A stretch of 64,000 bases of DNA. Source: Selaginella tamariscina. Lineage: Eukaryota > Streptophyta > Lycopodiopsida > Selaginellales > Selaginellaceae. Every line of letters begins with the position of its first letter. Position 1 is the first letter of the stretch. The position numbers were made by a program, and so were the translations under genes. Shown here in pieces: positions 27,701-40,159 of the stretch. The stretch lies in NCBI GenBank assembly GCA_003024785.1, contig PUQB01000074.1, positions 449,501-513,500 on the forward strand, given 5' to 3'. Under the pieces are notes generated by a model. It did not search any database. It saw nothing but the letters and a program-made list of their open reading frames with translations, and was not told where the DNA came from.

Positions 27701-30632
27701 AACCACCTTTAACACAGCAAAAACCCCTCAGTTTAACAATGTTACTGTGTTTAAGCTGAACAATCGAGCTTAATGCAGATTCAAACTCCTCGTCAGGAAC
27801 CTCAGCGAGCTTGGTCTTGGTATATTCTTTTATCACGACCGTCGATCCATCGCGCATTACTGCCCTGTATATGGAGACTGTGCTCTTCCTTGCAAGTAGG
27901 TACTTGTCCGAGAAATAGTTGGTCGCCAGCTCGAGTTCATCCAACCTAGAAGATGACGTTTGTTAAACGTGTTTGTGTTGTGATATTCCTTAACAGTTAT
28001 TTTAGTTGGTTTATATCACGCATGTGTGTCCGGACTATATCTGCATTAGTATAGATATATATCGAACTACAATGAAAGAGAGGGATTTTAAATGTAGCTA
28101 AATATACATGGAGAGAGAGAGAGAGAGAGATGTATACATATACACGTTACCTGTATTGGAAACACCTCATTGAGGAGCCACTTATACTCTGCATCGCAAG
28201 AGGGGCAACCAAGTGAAGACTTCCCTTTCCGGTGTCCTGATTGAGATCAACGCTAATGCTCTTCTTTTTAGCCTGATGTTTATCAGGAGAAAGGCTGCTT
28301 GCAGGACCTTTAGCTGTGTATATAATATATAGCAGATAATCAAACTCAAACAAAATACATACATACATATAATGTGTATTACATCTATATCACACACACA
28401 CACACCTTCACTGGCACTGCCTATCCGCTGCTTCTGCCGTCGAAACCACACAAAAGAGATGAGAACAGCCAACAGAACGCCACAGGTTACTGCCGACACT
28501 CCACCTATTACTGCTCCTGTAGGAACCCTCGAGGAATGACTGGTAAGCTGACCAGGAACAGCAGCTATGCTGCCCGGTTTTGCCTGTGGCTGCATTAGAG
28601 TTGCCGGATGCTTAGGAATAAGTGATGGAGCCTCGGCAGACTGCACAGGAGAGATTGCTCCCAATGGTTCTGGCCTCTGTATGGTGACCTGCGATCCACT
28701 ACAGGAAGGTAGGTTTGAAAAACCTTGTCCGCATAGGCCAGTGTTATTGCTGTATACAAATCCTTCCTCCAGCGTCCGTAGTCCTGATAATACAATGAGT
28801 TGGAATACTAAGTATATCTAAATATATACCAGGTATATATGTCTATATATGAGTTAACTATCAACACGCTGAAAGGGCCTATATTCTTATATGCATGCCC
28901 ATATGTATACTTGTGTATACAAGTCAGCTGTCACACACCACACACCTGGAGGAACATATCCAGATAGGTTGTTACTACGAACATCAAGTGTAGTAACATA
29001 TGGTATATATGTATATATATGAGTTAACTATCAACATGCAGAAAAGCATATTCTTATATGCATTCCCAGCTATGTATACTTGTGTATACAAGTCAGCTGT
29101 CACACAACACACACACCTGGAGGAACATATCCAGATAGGTTGTTACTACCAACATCAAGTGTAGTAATCTGTCCCAAGTTATTGAGAGCAGATGGAATAG
29201 GACCAGTAAGAGTGTTATAACTGAGGTCTAGATGCTTGAGCGAAGTCAGCTGGCCAAGAGACGCAGGAATATTCCCCTCGAGACGGTTGTGCTGCAATGC
29301 GAGCAAACTGAGCATCCCCAGGTGTCCCAAAGAGTCGGGTAAACGCCCACTTAACTCGTTACAACATAGTTGTAATGCTGCTTAAATGAGCATCATTAGA
29401 TTAAGTATGTCTTTAGTGAATGAATGTATACCCTTGACATATCCACATAACTGATAGACACTCGCATGAGAAACTAAATTATAATTAGTATAATATGATG
29501 TTATTATGTTAAAAACGTAGCAGAATAAAGTCAGCACGTTTAACGAAGTTTCTGTAACAAAAAGAACAATTGAAGTGTGTATTTTACCTATATACGAAAA
29601 GAGTGTATGAAAAGAAGGATAAAGGACAAGGCACCAATGCATACTTTTTAAAGTTAGATACTTTGCAACCGACACAAAGTAACAATGTATATTGTATCTT
29701 CCTCAGTATAAAGTATACACATATATAATATGATATTGTATACACACACACACACACATACTACCTGTCCTATCAGCTCTAGACTTTAGCATATATCGTA
29801 TACACATATAATATGACACACACACACACTACCTGTCCTATCAGCTATAGAGTTCCGTTTATAACATATCTGAAATAGCTTACATCATCTAGTCATGCCT
29901 TCCAAACTGGAATACATAACAACAAAAACAGATGTATATGTGCATTACTACACTATCTCCTCTTGTATTATGCCATTATGTATTAACTTATTAGATCGTT
30001 TTGACACATATGCATATCATATTGTATACAAAACATATGTATAAACTACATATATACAGTGTGTATCCTAGATTTCGCAAAGTGTGACCGGAAATACATA
30101 ATCACAAACAAAATCGCACACAGACACATCTATGTATAAGCTGTATGAGCATTACCTTGCAGATTCCGGAGAGAGCCAAGCTGAGGAGGAATGCTACCAG
30201 ACAGCCAGTTGACATTCAGGTAAAGGTCGGTGGAGGGCAGCTAGCGACCCAATAGAGCCAGGAATGGGTCCGGTGAGCGCATTATAATGCAGATAGAGTG
30301 CTGTAAGAGAGGAGAGCCCCGAAATGGCAGCCGGTATGCTCCCATTGAGTCCCATTCCTCGCAGAGAGAGATTCGATACTCTGCCACTGGAATCGCAGCC
30401 AACGCCGACGAAGCTCCCGCTACAGGGATCTTTGCCGGGTATCCATGAGCTTAACACTTCACCTGTTGGATCCAAACCTGCCTTCACCGCCTGCACAACC
30501 TCGGACTCGCCTGCATATACATTTCTTGCCATAGTCGAGGACTCTCTCTCACACACGCACACACGTACCTGCAGTGTATACATGTCTCGCCATAGCCAGG
30601 AGGACTGCTGTGATCGCTGCAGCGCACGCCAT
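24757..30632 (-). CDS. LRR receptor-like pseudokinase, At4g22730/At5g51560 type
   Basis: Eight exons: 30569-30632, 30156-30510, 29117-29377, 28406-28783, 28151-28313, 27578-27945, 26145-26444 and 24757-25070. The start MACAAAITAVLLAMARHVYT is a signal peptide. The ectodomain has an N-terminal cap (DPCSGSFVGVGCDSSGRVSN) and about five leucine-rich repeats. A membrane helix (VTCGVLLAVLISFVWF) follows, then a juxtamembrane region and a kinase fold. The catalytic loop reads VIVWASNVLLDD with no HRD aspartate, and DFG is replaced by SCG, so it should lack phosphotransfer. The GYLAPEYG and DVYAFGVLLLELLTG motifs are kept. Arabidopsis relatives are also atypical at these sites. Exon 2 contains a one-base frame change near 30230. 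Confidence 0.82.
25260..25910. repeat. Intronic minisatellite, about 95-120 bp unit
   Basis: Several copies of a unit with AAATACATACATATATTGTATAG, then GTATATCCGTATGTATG and TGTCTACATGTATATATACA, at about 25295, 25410, 25505 and 25710. Related copies lie at 26640-26750 and 26890-26990 in the next intron. Accidental open frames arise from the repeat. Confidence 0.8.
28823..29165. repeat. Tandem duplication containing the end of an LRR exon
   Basis: Two copies of about 175 bp. Each has intron sequence (GAGTTAACTATCAACA), a long CATATG-rich stretch and the last about 50 bp of the LRR exon (GGAGGAACATATCCAGATAG on the plus strand). The right-hand copy is the true exon end; the left copy lies inside the next intron with its own donor. 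Confidence 0.85.
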
Positions 30633-31015
30633 TGGCGAAGAACCTCAAACCTAATCTGGAAACACACAATGTGGATGGATTGGATTGTTGTTGCCTCTCA
30701 TTTCATCTGGCCGCCATCGCCATCGCTGCAGAGTGGAGTATAAAAACTATGCGCCACAGACGTGTGACCTGGCACGGTCCTAGACGTTGATTTGGGAATC
30801 TTATCGTACGGCTGTTAATTGAAGTGTTTCATTCAAATGCCTGTACGTACTCCTAGGAAACAGAAAGCGCGGAAACACATAACAGTCCCCGGTTCGAACC
30901 ACATAAATAATATATATATTACATATCAATGAAGCACTGATTACATAGATACACACACGTCTATTAATATATAAGTATAGTATACATGCATCTCTCCATA
31001 CTCTGCCACTGGAAT

Positions 31016-31016
<1 letters not shown>

Positions 31017-31068
<52 letters not shown>

Positions 31069-31078
31069 TATATTACAT
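31017..31078. repeat. (AT)n microsatellite
   Basis: Long alternating AT tract upstream of the LRR pseudokinase gene. Flanking segments at 30900-31000 and 31060-31140 are partial duplicates of each other (ACACACGTCTA...ATATATAAGTATAGTA). Confidence 0.9.
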
Positions 31079-31423
31079 ATGAATGTCGCACTGCTTACAT
31101 AGATACACACACGTCTAATATATATAAGTATAGTAAACATGTATATATCCATCTCTCTCTCACACGCACACGCACACGCACACACGCAAAACGCACAGGC
31201 ACAAAAAGCGCGATATTAAGGTTATCATGATAATTCAGGTTATCATGGTACTTAGTTAAGCACAAAAAACATTAGTGTTACAAAAGTAACAGAAAGAAAG
31301 AGAGAGAATGTTACCATGTCAGCTGAAGAAGTTTCATGTGCCCTAATTAAACGAATGATATAAATTAGATAAATTAATAAAAATAACATATCACAATTAG
31401 AATGTAACATAAAACTTACCGAG

Positions 31424-31574
31424 TTATGGCCTTGGCGATGAGAAAACTTGGTTACGTATTCTGTTAGACCTTCTCACAGGTGTTAGCTGAATATGTTCGT
31501 TCTCAGTTCCCTGAATATAAGCATTATATATAAATTATAAGGAAAATAAAATATAATATATTGAAGTAATGCTA

Positions 31575-31609
<35 letters not shown>

Positions 31610-33096
31610 ATATATGTATATTAATTAAATTTAGTGAAAGCTCACCTCGTTACACACAATGCGTTTGTAAGCCGTGAAGCTTCCATATGGAGAGCAACCT
31701 GCAGCTTGCTGTTCTGGCGTCAACACAAGCTCTTCTCCAGCACCTGATTAATTAATTAAATAAAAAGGTTAGATATACGGAAAATTATAGTTTAATTATA
31801 AGATATATAATACTGTATATATCATTCATTATATATAGACTCGCATCACACACACACGCACACGCACTACTCTGGTCACCTTATTATGAATATATTAGGC
31901 ACCTTACTATATACATGCAATGGGTAATATCAATATGCTTTGTTGTATTTATCGGCGTGTGTGTGAGTGTGTGGGTGCGTGTGTGTGTGTGTTATATTCA
32001 GTACTACTTACCTCTCATACGCATTATTTCTGGAGTCGAGAGCGCTTCACAAGCCAGACTCTGACGGAGAAGCTCACGTGAATTATCAACCGTCATCTTC
32101 GTTTGTGAAACCCTGTACACATTCACGTCGCATACTTAGAATATAAAATCTACGTTTGTGCACTAGATCTTTATCAATAAGCACAAGTGTACATACCTAA
32201 GTAAACTTTAACAAAGCCGATAGAAACCGTAGATAGACCGACCAGTCCTGCGACCAAATACATGGCCCACTTCACTGCGTAATATTCATAACCATCATAT
32301 ACTGTATTGCAAAATATCATGTTGCTAATATAATTTGTAGAGGCAATGAGTTACCTTCATATGATCGGTCTTGAGGTATATTATCTTCTGCTAGTGGAGC
32401 AGATGACACGATGTCTAAGTGCTCCGAGCTCTCAATATGGTTCTGCACAAACCCCTCGTTTATTAAAAAAGACCACCCTCGTTCTGCATCGTCTGTGTGT
32501 GTGATATATATGACAAAATCTTGCCTTTATTTCTTCTTTCAATACTTCATCCACCTCAGTTTCAAACTTCATATCCTCCTCCTCGTTGGTATTATTATCA
32601 GCTTGATCCTACATGTTACATACATAAATATATCAAATATATAGAATATGCGTGTCTGAGTTTGTCTCCCTGTCCCACTTAAAAGTATCTCTAATATTAA
32701 AACATAGCCACTAATAATATAAAACGTACCTTAGTCTCGTCTGATACTTCTTCAATCTCCGCTCTGATGATATCAACTTCGTCCTGCACAAGTGCATTGT
32801 CAAATACAGAAGTTAAGTGCTTGTTATACATGTATGTATGTGGAAAATACAATCAATACACATGTCAAAGAACGCAATATATTTATAAAGATCTATCTCT
32901 CTCTCTCTCTCTCACACACACACACGTACGTTGCCAAACTCAAAATAAAAAGGTAGCCGTCACACAAATTAAAATAATTCTTACAGAAGTCTTTACCTTA
33001 GTTTCTTCTAATGGTTTGTTCAACTCAATTAAGGAGTGAATATTCTCTTCCTTCTGGATGATATCGACTTGGTCCTGGACACATCCCTTGTTACAT

Positions 33097-33137
<41 letters not shown>

Positions 33138-36100
33138 TTCTCAAAGGAAGTTCGGAAATATTAAGATTAATGTAAAATACTAATGTAAAACTGACCTTGT
33201 ATTCTTCTGAAACTTCATTCACGTCAGTTCCGAAGTGGGTATCCTGTGATCTCGTAACAAGTCATTAAGTATAGCATTAATCTAACAAAATTAATAATTT
33301 GGAAATTGCATATAAAAGAAGAAAGAAATGAATTTACTACCTTAAGGACGTTAAGATAGTTATGCACGAGCGCCTCATTTACAAAATGCTCGAGTTGGCA
33401 AAACTTCTCCGGAAGATTCACTTTCATGATCATGTCCCTAACAGCAGTCTCCATTGGTAAAAGCCGCTGAATGAGAGATACAAGAGCGAACCTGGTTGTA
33501 AATTATCAAATTATTACATAACAATGTCATACTCTAAGGATTTGTATATATATTAATAATCTCAGACATACATTGATAGATGCATTTATAGATACAGTAT
33601 TATTCATACGTATTCAGATTTAATCATTACAGCTGTCGTGCGTGCGGTGTGTGTGTGTGTAAGGATTTGTATATACATTAATGACATACATTAATAGATG
33701 CATTCATCGATACAGTATTATTCATACGTATTCAAATTTAATCATTATCGCTGTGCGTGCGTACGGTGTGTGTGTGTGTGTGTGTGTAACCTAAGACGAT
33801 AGTATTGCCCTTGAAACTTCTCGTGGTAGTTGAACAATATCCTTAGCGTGGTTTTCAAGCACCAAACTTGAGTAGTAACTGCTAAGAAAGTTAATTGTTC
33901 TGAGCCCGAAAGCTTCCAAATGCCCCTTGTACGTGGTGAATTTCTAATATTCAAACAATATTAGTATGTATTTAACTAGTTAATACCAATAAACAGTACT
34001 GCTCTTCATTATATTAAATTTACTAGACGTATAGTAGTTTATAAATATCTTTATACCGTTGTGTGTGTGTGTGTGCGCGCGCGCGCGCGTGTGTGCTCAT
34101 GTATGCATGGTATTTCTATTAGCAACTAATCACTGAGGCAGCGAGCTAATTACTAGTCAGAAAATTTTACTGAATAGATTACCACTGAATAAAGCTCGCT
34201 ATACGTCGCATAAAGTTCCGTAAGCTGAAGTTTCAACCGCACAGGATCCACGTATAGCATCACAGTATCTTCTATTTCGGAACTAGGTGAAGTTCTTGAA
34301 ATCTCAGTAAGTCCTGGCTTGTGCATAATAATTGTGAGAGATAAGACGCAAATTAGACTTCCCAACAGCAAGAGCCTGCTTAAAGATAAAAGTAAACTTA
34401 GTATTAGAACAACATCACAGAAAATCTCTCTCAGGGCTGAAATCCCAGAAAACTTCTTATCGGATATTTCAGCCAAGTTGTCACTCGAAGCAAGCCGTGG
34501 TCCAAAGCTCAGAGTTTCAAGAGGAAATGCCCCACCGAAAGGAAACTACAGGTTAATATGTGTCTATATGACCTACAGGATAACGACTTGAGCAGTGGGG
34601 ACTCCTCGACATCCGAGCGGTCAAGACATTCATATAGATATCCATACGCTCATATGTCTAAGGCTAGGAACCAGGAATGAGGGACGTTGGTCCTTGCCAT
34701 TGAGTCCTAACTGGATGATATGTGCATACGATATTCCTGTTATAACCCTCATATTGTGGATGTATGCTTAAGTCACATATGAAAATACTAACAAATATAA
34801 GATACCACTAGCTAGGGTTGTGTGTGTGTGTGCGCGTTACGAGTATGTATCATAATTAACATATTAATACCTGAAAAGCTTTCCGAAGTTCGTACGATGA
34901 GAACCTCGACATAATTTTGACGACTGTTCTTCTTCTTCGCATATAGTAACAGTGTCAATGCTGCTACGTTGAGAGCAGGAATGCTGCGCCATAACGAGTT
35001 ATTAGTATATACTACAGTGTACTCACATATCTTTAACCATACCTCAGGGGGTTGAATGGTGTCAATACTGCTACTTCCAGAACAAGAATGCTGCGAAAGC
35101 GGAGAATGAGCAGCAACAGCATTCTCAGGAATATATTCAGGACTCTCACTAGATTTGTCATCATTTCCCACTATTTCAGCAATATCTAGAGGTTTCTCCT
35201 GGAATCAACAAAGACAGCTACTTATAGGAGCTGTTCAATATGTATAATCTATGTGTACACGTGTGCCCCATATGTGTGTGTCTATATGTTTCTAATTATG
35301 TATGCTCTGTGTGAGTGTAAAACGCATCTATATAAGATAATTTCTTCTGGATATATATAATGCTTTATGCATATGTTTTCTCACTCATAAGCATAAATGC
35401 TGATGTTGTATATTCACCTTTTCAGACAGATTTTCTGATTTCGCGGACGTCACAGTCGGCTTTGCAACTTCTTTCAGTAGTGGACTGGTAGAAATATCCT
35501 CCTGGAGTACCAAATTCTCAATGTAATATGTGAAAGATACATGCATACATATACAAACACTAATATATGCATGTGCAATTATGTACATATACATACAGCT
35601 TTTACAAGTACCTTCTCAAAACTCCCAAACAGATTCTTTGATTTGAACGAAACCCCCTTGAGCTTTGAGCCACTGGAGATGTCCTCAACTTCAACCGTAT
35701 GATGTACCTGAAAACGGACTTCACATGTGTGTGCATATCAAGTACATGTGTGTATAAGATATTCTTATGTGTTTATATAAGACACAAATTTGATCATATA
35801 CATATAAGTATATAATATACGCCCGGTTCTGTCTATATATCTACTTGCAATACATATTTATGCATGTGTAGATTCCTTTGACCCACCTTGGATACTAGCT
35901 CACGCTGCTGAACCCACTTAACTACCGGTTCTGGCTCACTAAGTAGCTCACTCTTGACAGAAAAGCTCGGACTCTGTTCAATGATTGATTCACTAACTTC
36001 CGTGACGCTTAGACTTTCCTTAAGCTCGATCGCCGAAGGGCTTGGAATCTGCCACTCTTTTCTGCTTCTCTTAGAACCCACTGTAGTAATAGATATAGTT

Positions 36101-36738
36101 AAGATCTCAGAGGTACAACATATGTATATACGTGTATATATATGTGTGTCTGTATATAATGTATGTATAAACTATGTGTAAAAGGAAAGTACTAACGGTA
36201 AGAAGTCTCGTGTTGATTCGGCTTGCATTCATTGTGTTCCCCAAGTATCTTCCTTGGTGAAGGAACACCAGGTTTCAGTATCTTTGAATATTTTCCACTT
36301 GCTTCCGAAGATGGTTTTGTGAATGCCCATTCTCTTTATGGTGGTCTGGTGTTTTTGGTAAACCCCGAAAGATAGGTCTCACTGCAAAGATTTTTGGTGT
36401 ATATTACACACACAGTACGAATAAAACATACAAAGTTTATTTGAATTATTTGATACGTCAATACGCAACTTATGTACAAGGTAGGGTCCTGTTGATACAC
36501 GTACATTCTACACAAAAACACACACGCATGCATGCATCTGTGTGTATATAGCGCATACATATAATACACAATGATACACAAGGAACTGACCTGCGGGTCG
36601 AGAAGGAGAGCCTGTGAAGATGGGACTACTGCATTTTCTTGTGCATCCTGAGTCCTGCCGTGATATAACCTGGCAAGGGCTCTTCTTTGGTGTCACAGGC
36701 GAGCGAGTAAGCTTAGATCGATCTGGCCTAAACGCCAT
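31424..36738 (-). CDS. Plant membrane protein with repeated acidic exons and TPVRRSxRIR C-terminus
   Basis: About eighteen exons; start MAFRPDRSKLTRSPVTPK at 36738, stop at 31424. The N-terminal part is Ser/Thr/Pro/Lys-rich and disordered. The middle includes a hydrophobic helix (LLLLGSLICVLSLTIIM, near 34350) and a helical region (NFLSSYYSSLVLENHAKD). Short acidic exons then repeat a theme: DEVDIIRAEIEEVSDETK at 32731-32786 and DQVDIIQKEENIHS near 33070. A second hydrophobic helix (MYLVAGLVGLSTVSIGFV, near 32250) follows. The end contains SPYGSFTAYKRI and TPVRRSNRIRNQV, which I associate with uncharacterised plant transmembrane proteins such as At1g16630; that link is from memory and unverified. 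Exon 2 (about 36190-36380) shows a one-base frame change. At least one 5' UTR intron lies upstream of the ATG. Confidence 0.6.
31575..31610. repeat. (TATC)n microsatellite
   Basis: About eight TATC units in an intron of the membrane-protein gene. Confidence 0.9.
33100..33137. repeat. (GT)n microsatellite in intron
   Basis: Long GT tract between two acidic exons of the membrane-protein gene. Confidence 0.9.
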
Positions 36739-37079
36739 GGCAAGAATTTATTACTGCAAAAGAAGATGCAGTTAATTAGAATTTACAAAGATAATGGAGA
36801 TTGTTGCACATCTAGCTATTATCCATGCCGCTGTTTGTAAATGGCGTACCTGAATCGAAGCGTTCAACTTAGCGTTGTAAGACGCCAAGAACCTAGCTTC
36901 TTGGATCTGCAAATAGATTGAAATTTTGTATATAAATCCTCTAACATATTGCAAGAAATGGAAAATTTGTGCGGAAATCATGTAAAACGGCCTAAAATCC
37001 CCGAATCTAGGGAATCCTGACACAAAGAAATGCAGAACATGAAACACACACCAATCCAAGACGAAACCTAATCGCGAGG

Positions 37080-37571
37080 ATAAGCAAATCCGACACTATG
37101 ACAGTAGTCGAAAAATGTAGAGACATACCTGAATTAAGATCGAGCAGAAAAATCTCCAGATCTCTCTCTGATTTCTCTCCAAATCCGATGTGATTTATTA
37201 TGCGATTGTCTTCAATGAGAGCAAACCTGTGACTTTCTGATTCATGCGCCCACAGGAACTTTGGAAGAACCCTAACCCGAGTTCAACGGCTACTTTCGTT
37301 TAAAACGCCAACGGTCATTAAAGAATATTCTGAATTTTGACCAGAATATACAAAAATCGTAAAATAATTCCTATTGCATTCTCTAAAGTTGCATCAGATT
37401 CTTAGTATATCTGATTATTCTTAGTATATACTCGACGCTGTCCGAGATGGGTTTTGTCCGAGATGGTTTTGTCCGAGATGGGGTTTTGGCGCGCCGCGCG
37501 TGCGAATGTCTATTTAAAACCAATAAATGGCAATAGATGTTCTGTTCTAGATCTGCTGAGAAGCTTAGAAA
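37080..37571. promoter_or_regulatory. Short divergent spacer with triple 16-bp repeat
   Basis: Holds the 5' UTR of the membrane-protein gene (-) and the promoter of the PPR gene (+). At 37439-37490 a TGTCCGAGATGG(G)TTT unit occurs three times in tandem, about 85 bp before the PPR ATG. Confidence 0.5.
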
Positions 37572-39996
37572 ATGTGGGGAGCGGCTAGAAAAGATCATTA
37601 CACAACTAGAACAACAAAGAGAATCCCCATAGACGAGCAGGGTATAGCATCCATAATTCGCGAATGCGGCCTCTGCAAGTCTCTCCCACTCTGCAGGAGA
37701 CTGCACACTGTAATCACTCAATCCGATCTCACCCACAACAGATACATCTCCAATCTCCTCATAGAGTCCTTCGGCCGATGTGGGAGCTTACCGGACGCCC
37801 ACCTGATCTTCGACCGAATGCACAACCGGAACAAGTTCTCGTGGTCGCTGCTCATCACTGCAAATGCCCAGAACGGGGATTTCAGCGAGGCAGTAAGAGT
37901 TTTCTCTCTTATGGATCAGAATGGGGAAACTCCAGACAGAGTCAGTCATCTCTGTCTGTTATCTGCTTGCAAAAGCCCCTCTGCTGTAGAGACATGTCGA
38001 GTTCTTCACCGTTCGCTGGCTGAATTGGGATTCTCTCACGAGCCGGGATTCATCAAACACTTCAGTATGTGCGGGGACTTGCCGTCTGCTGTCGAGATCT
38101 TCAATGGGCTTCCGTCCCGGAGCACTTCGGTGTGGAACTCGATGTTGATCGCATTTGCGGACCACCGGCGGTACCACGAGGTACTGAGACTCTACAGACA
38201 CATGGATGCTCCCCCGAGCGTGACCACCTTCGTCCGGGTCCTCTCTGCATGCGGCGAGCTCCAGAGTGGTGCGTGTGGAAAGGCTGTCCACCGGGACGCG
38301 GTGAATGCCGGACTGGACGCCGACGTCTTCGTGTCGAATTCCATACTGGGGATGTACACGAAGTGTGGGGAGTACGAGGACGCAAGACGGACGCTGGAAG
38401 CGATGCCTGTCACGGACACGGTCTCGTGGAACACCCTCATATCAGCGTATGCCCGAGACGGGCACAGCAAGGCAGCCCTCGGGCTCTTCAGGAGGATGGA
38501 GCAGCACGGTCTGAGGCCGACGGTGTCACCTACGTGTCGGTTCTCCGGGCGTGTGCGGAGCTCCGGGAAGTCTCGTACGGAGTCTCGATCCACGCTCGGA
38601 TCTTCGATGAGGTGCAGACCGAAGTCTCCAATGCCATCGTGTACTTCTACGGGAGGTGCGGTCTCCTGGGGCACGCAGAAGCTGTTTTCCGCGGCATCCA
38701 TGGTAGAACCGAGGCCTCCTGGAACGCCTTCATGTCTGCTTGTCTCGAGAGCGGCGAGGGCGGTAGAGTGGTCGAGCTGTACCGGGTTATGGATGTGGAA
38801 GGTTTCGCTCCGGACGGTATCACGTACGTGGTCGTGCTTGGAGCGTGCGGGGAGCTTCGGAGCCTCCAGATGTGTCTGGCCGTACACGACGAGATCAAGT
38901 CTTCGGCCGTGGAACTCGCCTCGCAGGCTGCAGTCGGGAACGCACTCGTGAACGTGTACATCTTGTTGGGGAGGATCGATCTTGCTAGGGAGGCATTCGA
39001 GGCAACCTGTGACAGGAACGTCGCGGTGTGGAGCTCGATGGTACTGGGATATGCCGAATGGAGGTCGGAGGAGCAGCGGTCCGGTGGTCCCGAGGAGGCT
39101 CTCCGGCTGTACCGGAGGATGCAGCTCGACGGCGTTAAGCCCAACCACGTGACACTCCTCGCCGCTCTGGAGGCGTGTCTTTCTCTGGATCCCGAACATT
39201 ATCTCATGGTTGGCGAGCAGGTGCACGAGACGGGATTTCGGTCGCACCCCGCCATCGGTACCGTGCTAATGAGCATGTATAGCAGGATGGGGGACACCAG
39301 GAGGCTGAGCGAGTGTTCTCTGAGTTACAGAACAAGAATGTGTGCTCCTGGACGACCATGATGTCGACGTACGCCCAAAACGGGCGTACGGAGCTGGTGA
39401 TCAGGGTTTTCCAACGTATGCTTCTGGGAGGGGTTGCCCCCGACGAGACGACGTACGTCGTCGCAGTCTCGTCCTGTAAGTATCTCCGGGACGTGCACGC
39501 AGTACACGCGTGTTTCCAGGCGAGCGGCATTGCGTCTCCGGCCGTTGGGAACGCTCTGATCAACATGTATGGGAAATGCGGGGTTTCCGACTGTGCAAGA
39601 AGCGTTTTTGACGGGCTGGGAGGCACGCGGAACGCAATCTCGTGGGGCTCCATGGTGATGGCATCCGCCCGCTCCGTAGACATTCAGCAGACTTTGGAGC
39701 TCCACTGGAACATGCTGCTCGAAGGCCGGGAAGCCGATCTTGTTTCCTTTGTTGGGGTGTTGTTCGCATGCACACACACAGGTCTTATTGACATAGCTCA
39801 ACAGTGCTTCGTGTCAATGATAGAGGACCACGGTCTCCAGCCCGGACTGGAGCATTTTAACTGTCTTGTGGATGCCCTAGCAAGGATCGGACGGCTGCAC
39901 GACGCCCAGGAGATTATACGTGTCATGCATATACAGCCTGGGGCCGAACATTGGACAAGCTTGCTTAGTGCGTGTAACATGCATTTAGATATTTAA
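37572..39996 (+). CDS. PLS-type pentatricopeptide repeat protein (two frame changes)
   Basis: Intronless. PPR motifs run without a gap from MWGAARKDHY to HWTSLLSACN but in three frames: about 37572-38515, 38520-39300 and 39305-39996. Typical blocks are SNLLIESFGRCGSLPDAHLI, VSWNTLISAYARDGHSKAAL, VGNALINMYGKCGVSDCARS and HFNCLVDALARIGRLHDAQE. The protein ends at the beginning of an E-like region; no DYW domain follows. PLS-type PPR proteins act in mitochondria or plastids, mostly in C-to-U editing or other RNA processing. The first about 30 residues are basic and could target an organelle. No nonsense substitutions are seen within the blocks, so the two frame changes may be sequence errors or recent decay. 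Confidence 0.8.
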
Positions 39997-40105
39997 TTAC
40001 ATTGACGTTTAACTAGATAATCACCACCGAATCTAACTAGATAATCTTAGCACCAAATCTAACCTTATAGACTTACAATAAGCCATATTATACCATTAAT
40101 CCAAC

Positions 40106-40113
40106 TATAAATA
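40106..40113 (+). promoter_or_regulatory. TATA box of PME A
   Basis: TATAAATA 54 bp upstream of the ATG. The same octamer lies 55 bp upstream of PME C and PME E. Confidence 0.6.
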
Positions 40114-40159
40114 AGCATAATACACTTACATTATTCATCCTCTCCCTCCTTCCTCTATA

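Noticed and set aside
30870-30905. CCCCGGTTCGAACC resembling a tRNA T-arm
   Set aside because: No acceptor stem or D- and anticodon-arm pairing in the preceding 70 bases.
38192-39247. Long minus-strand open frame opposite the PPR gene
   Set aside because: Shadow of the GC-rich PPR coding strand; no domain or codon logic of its own.
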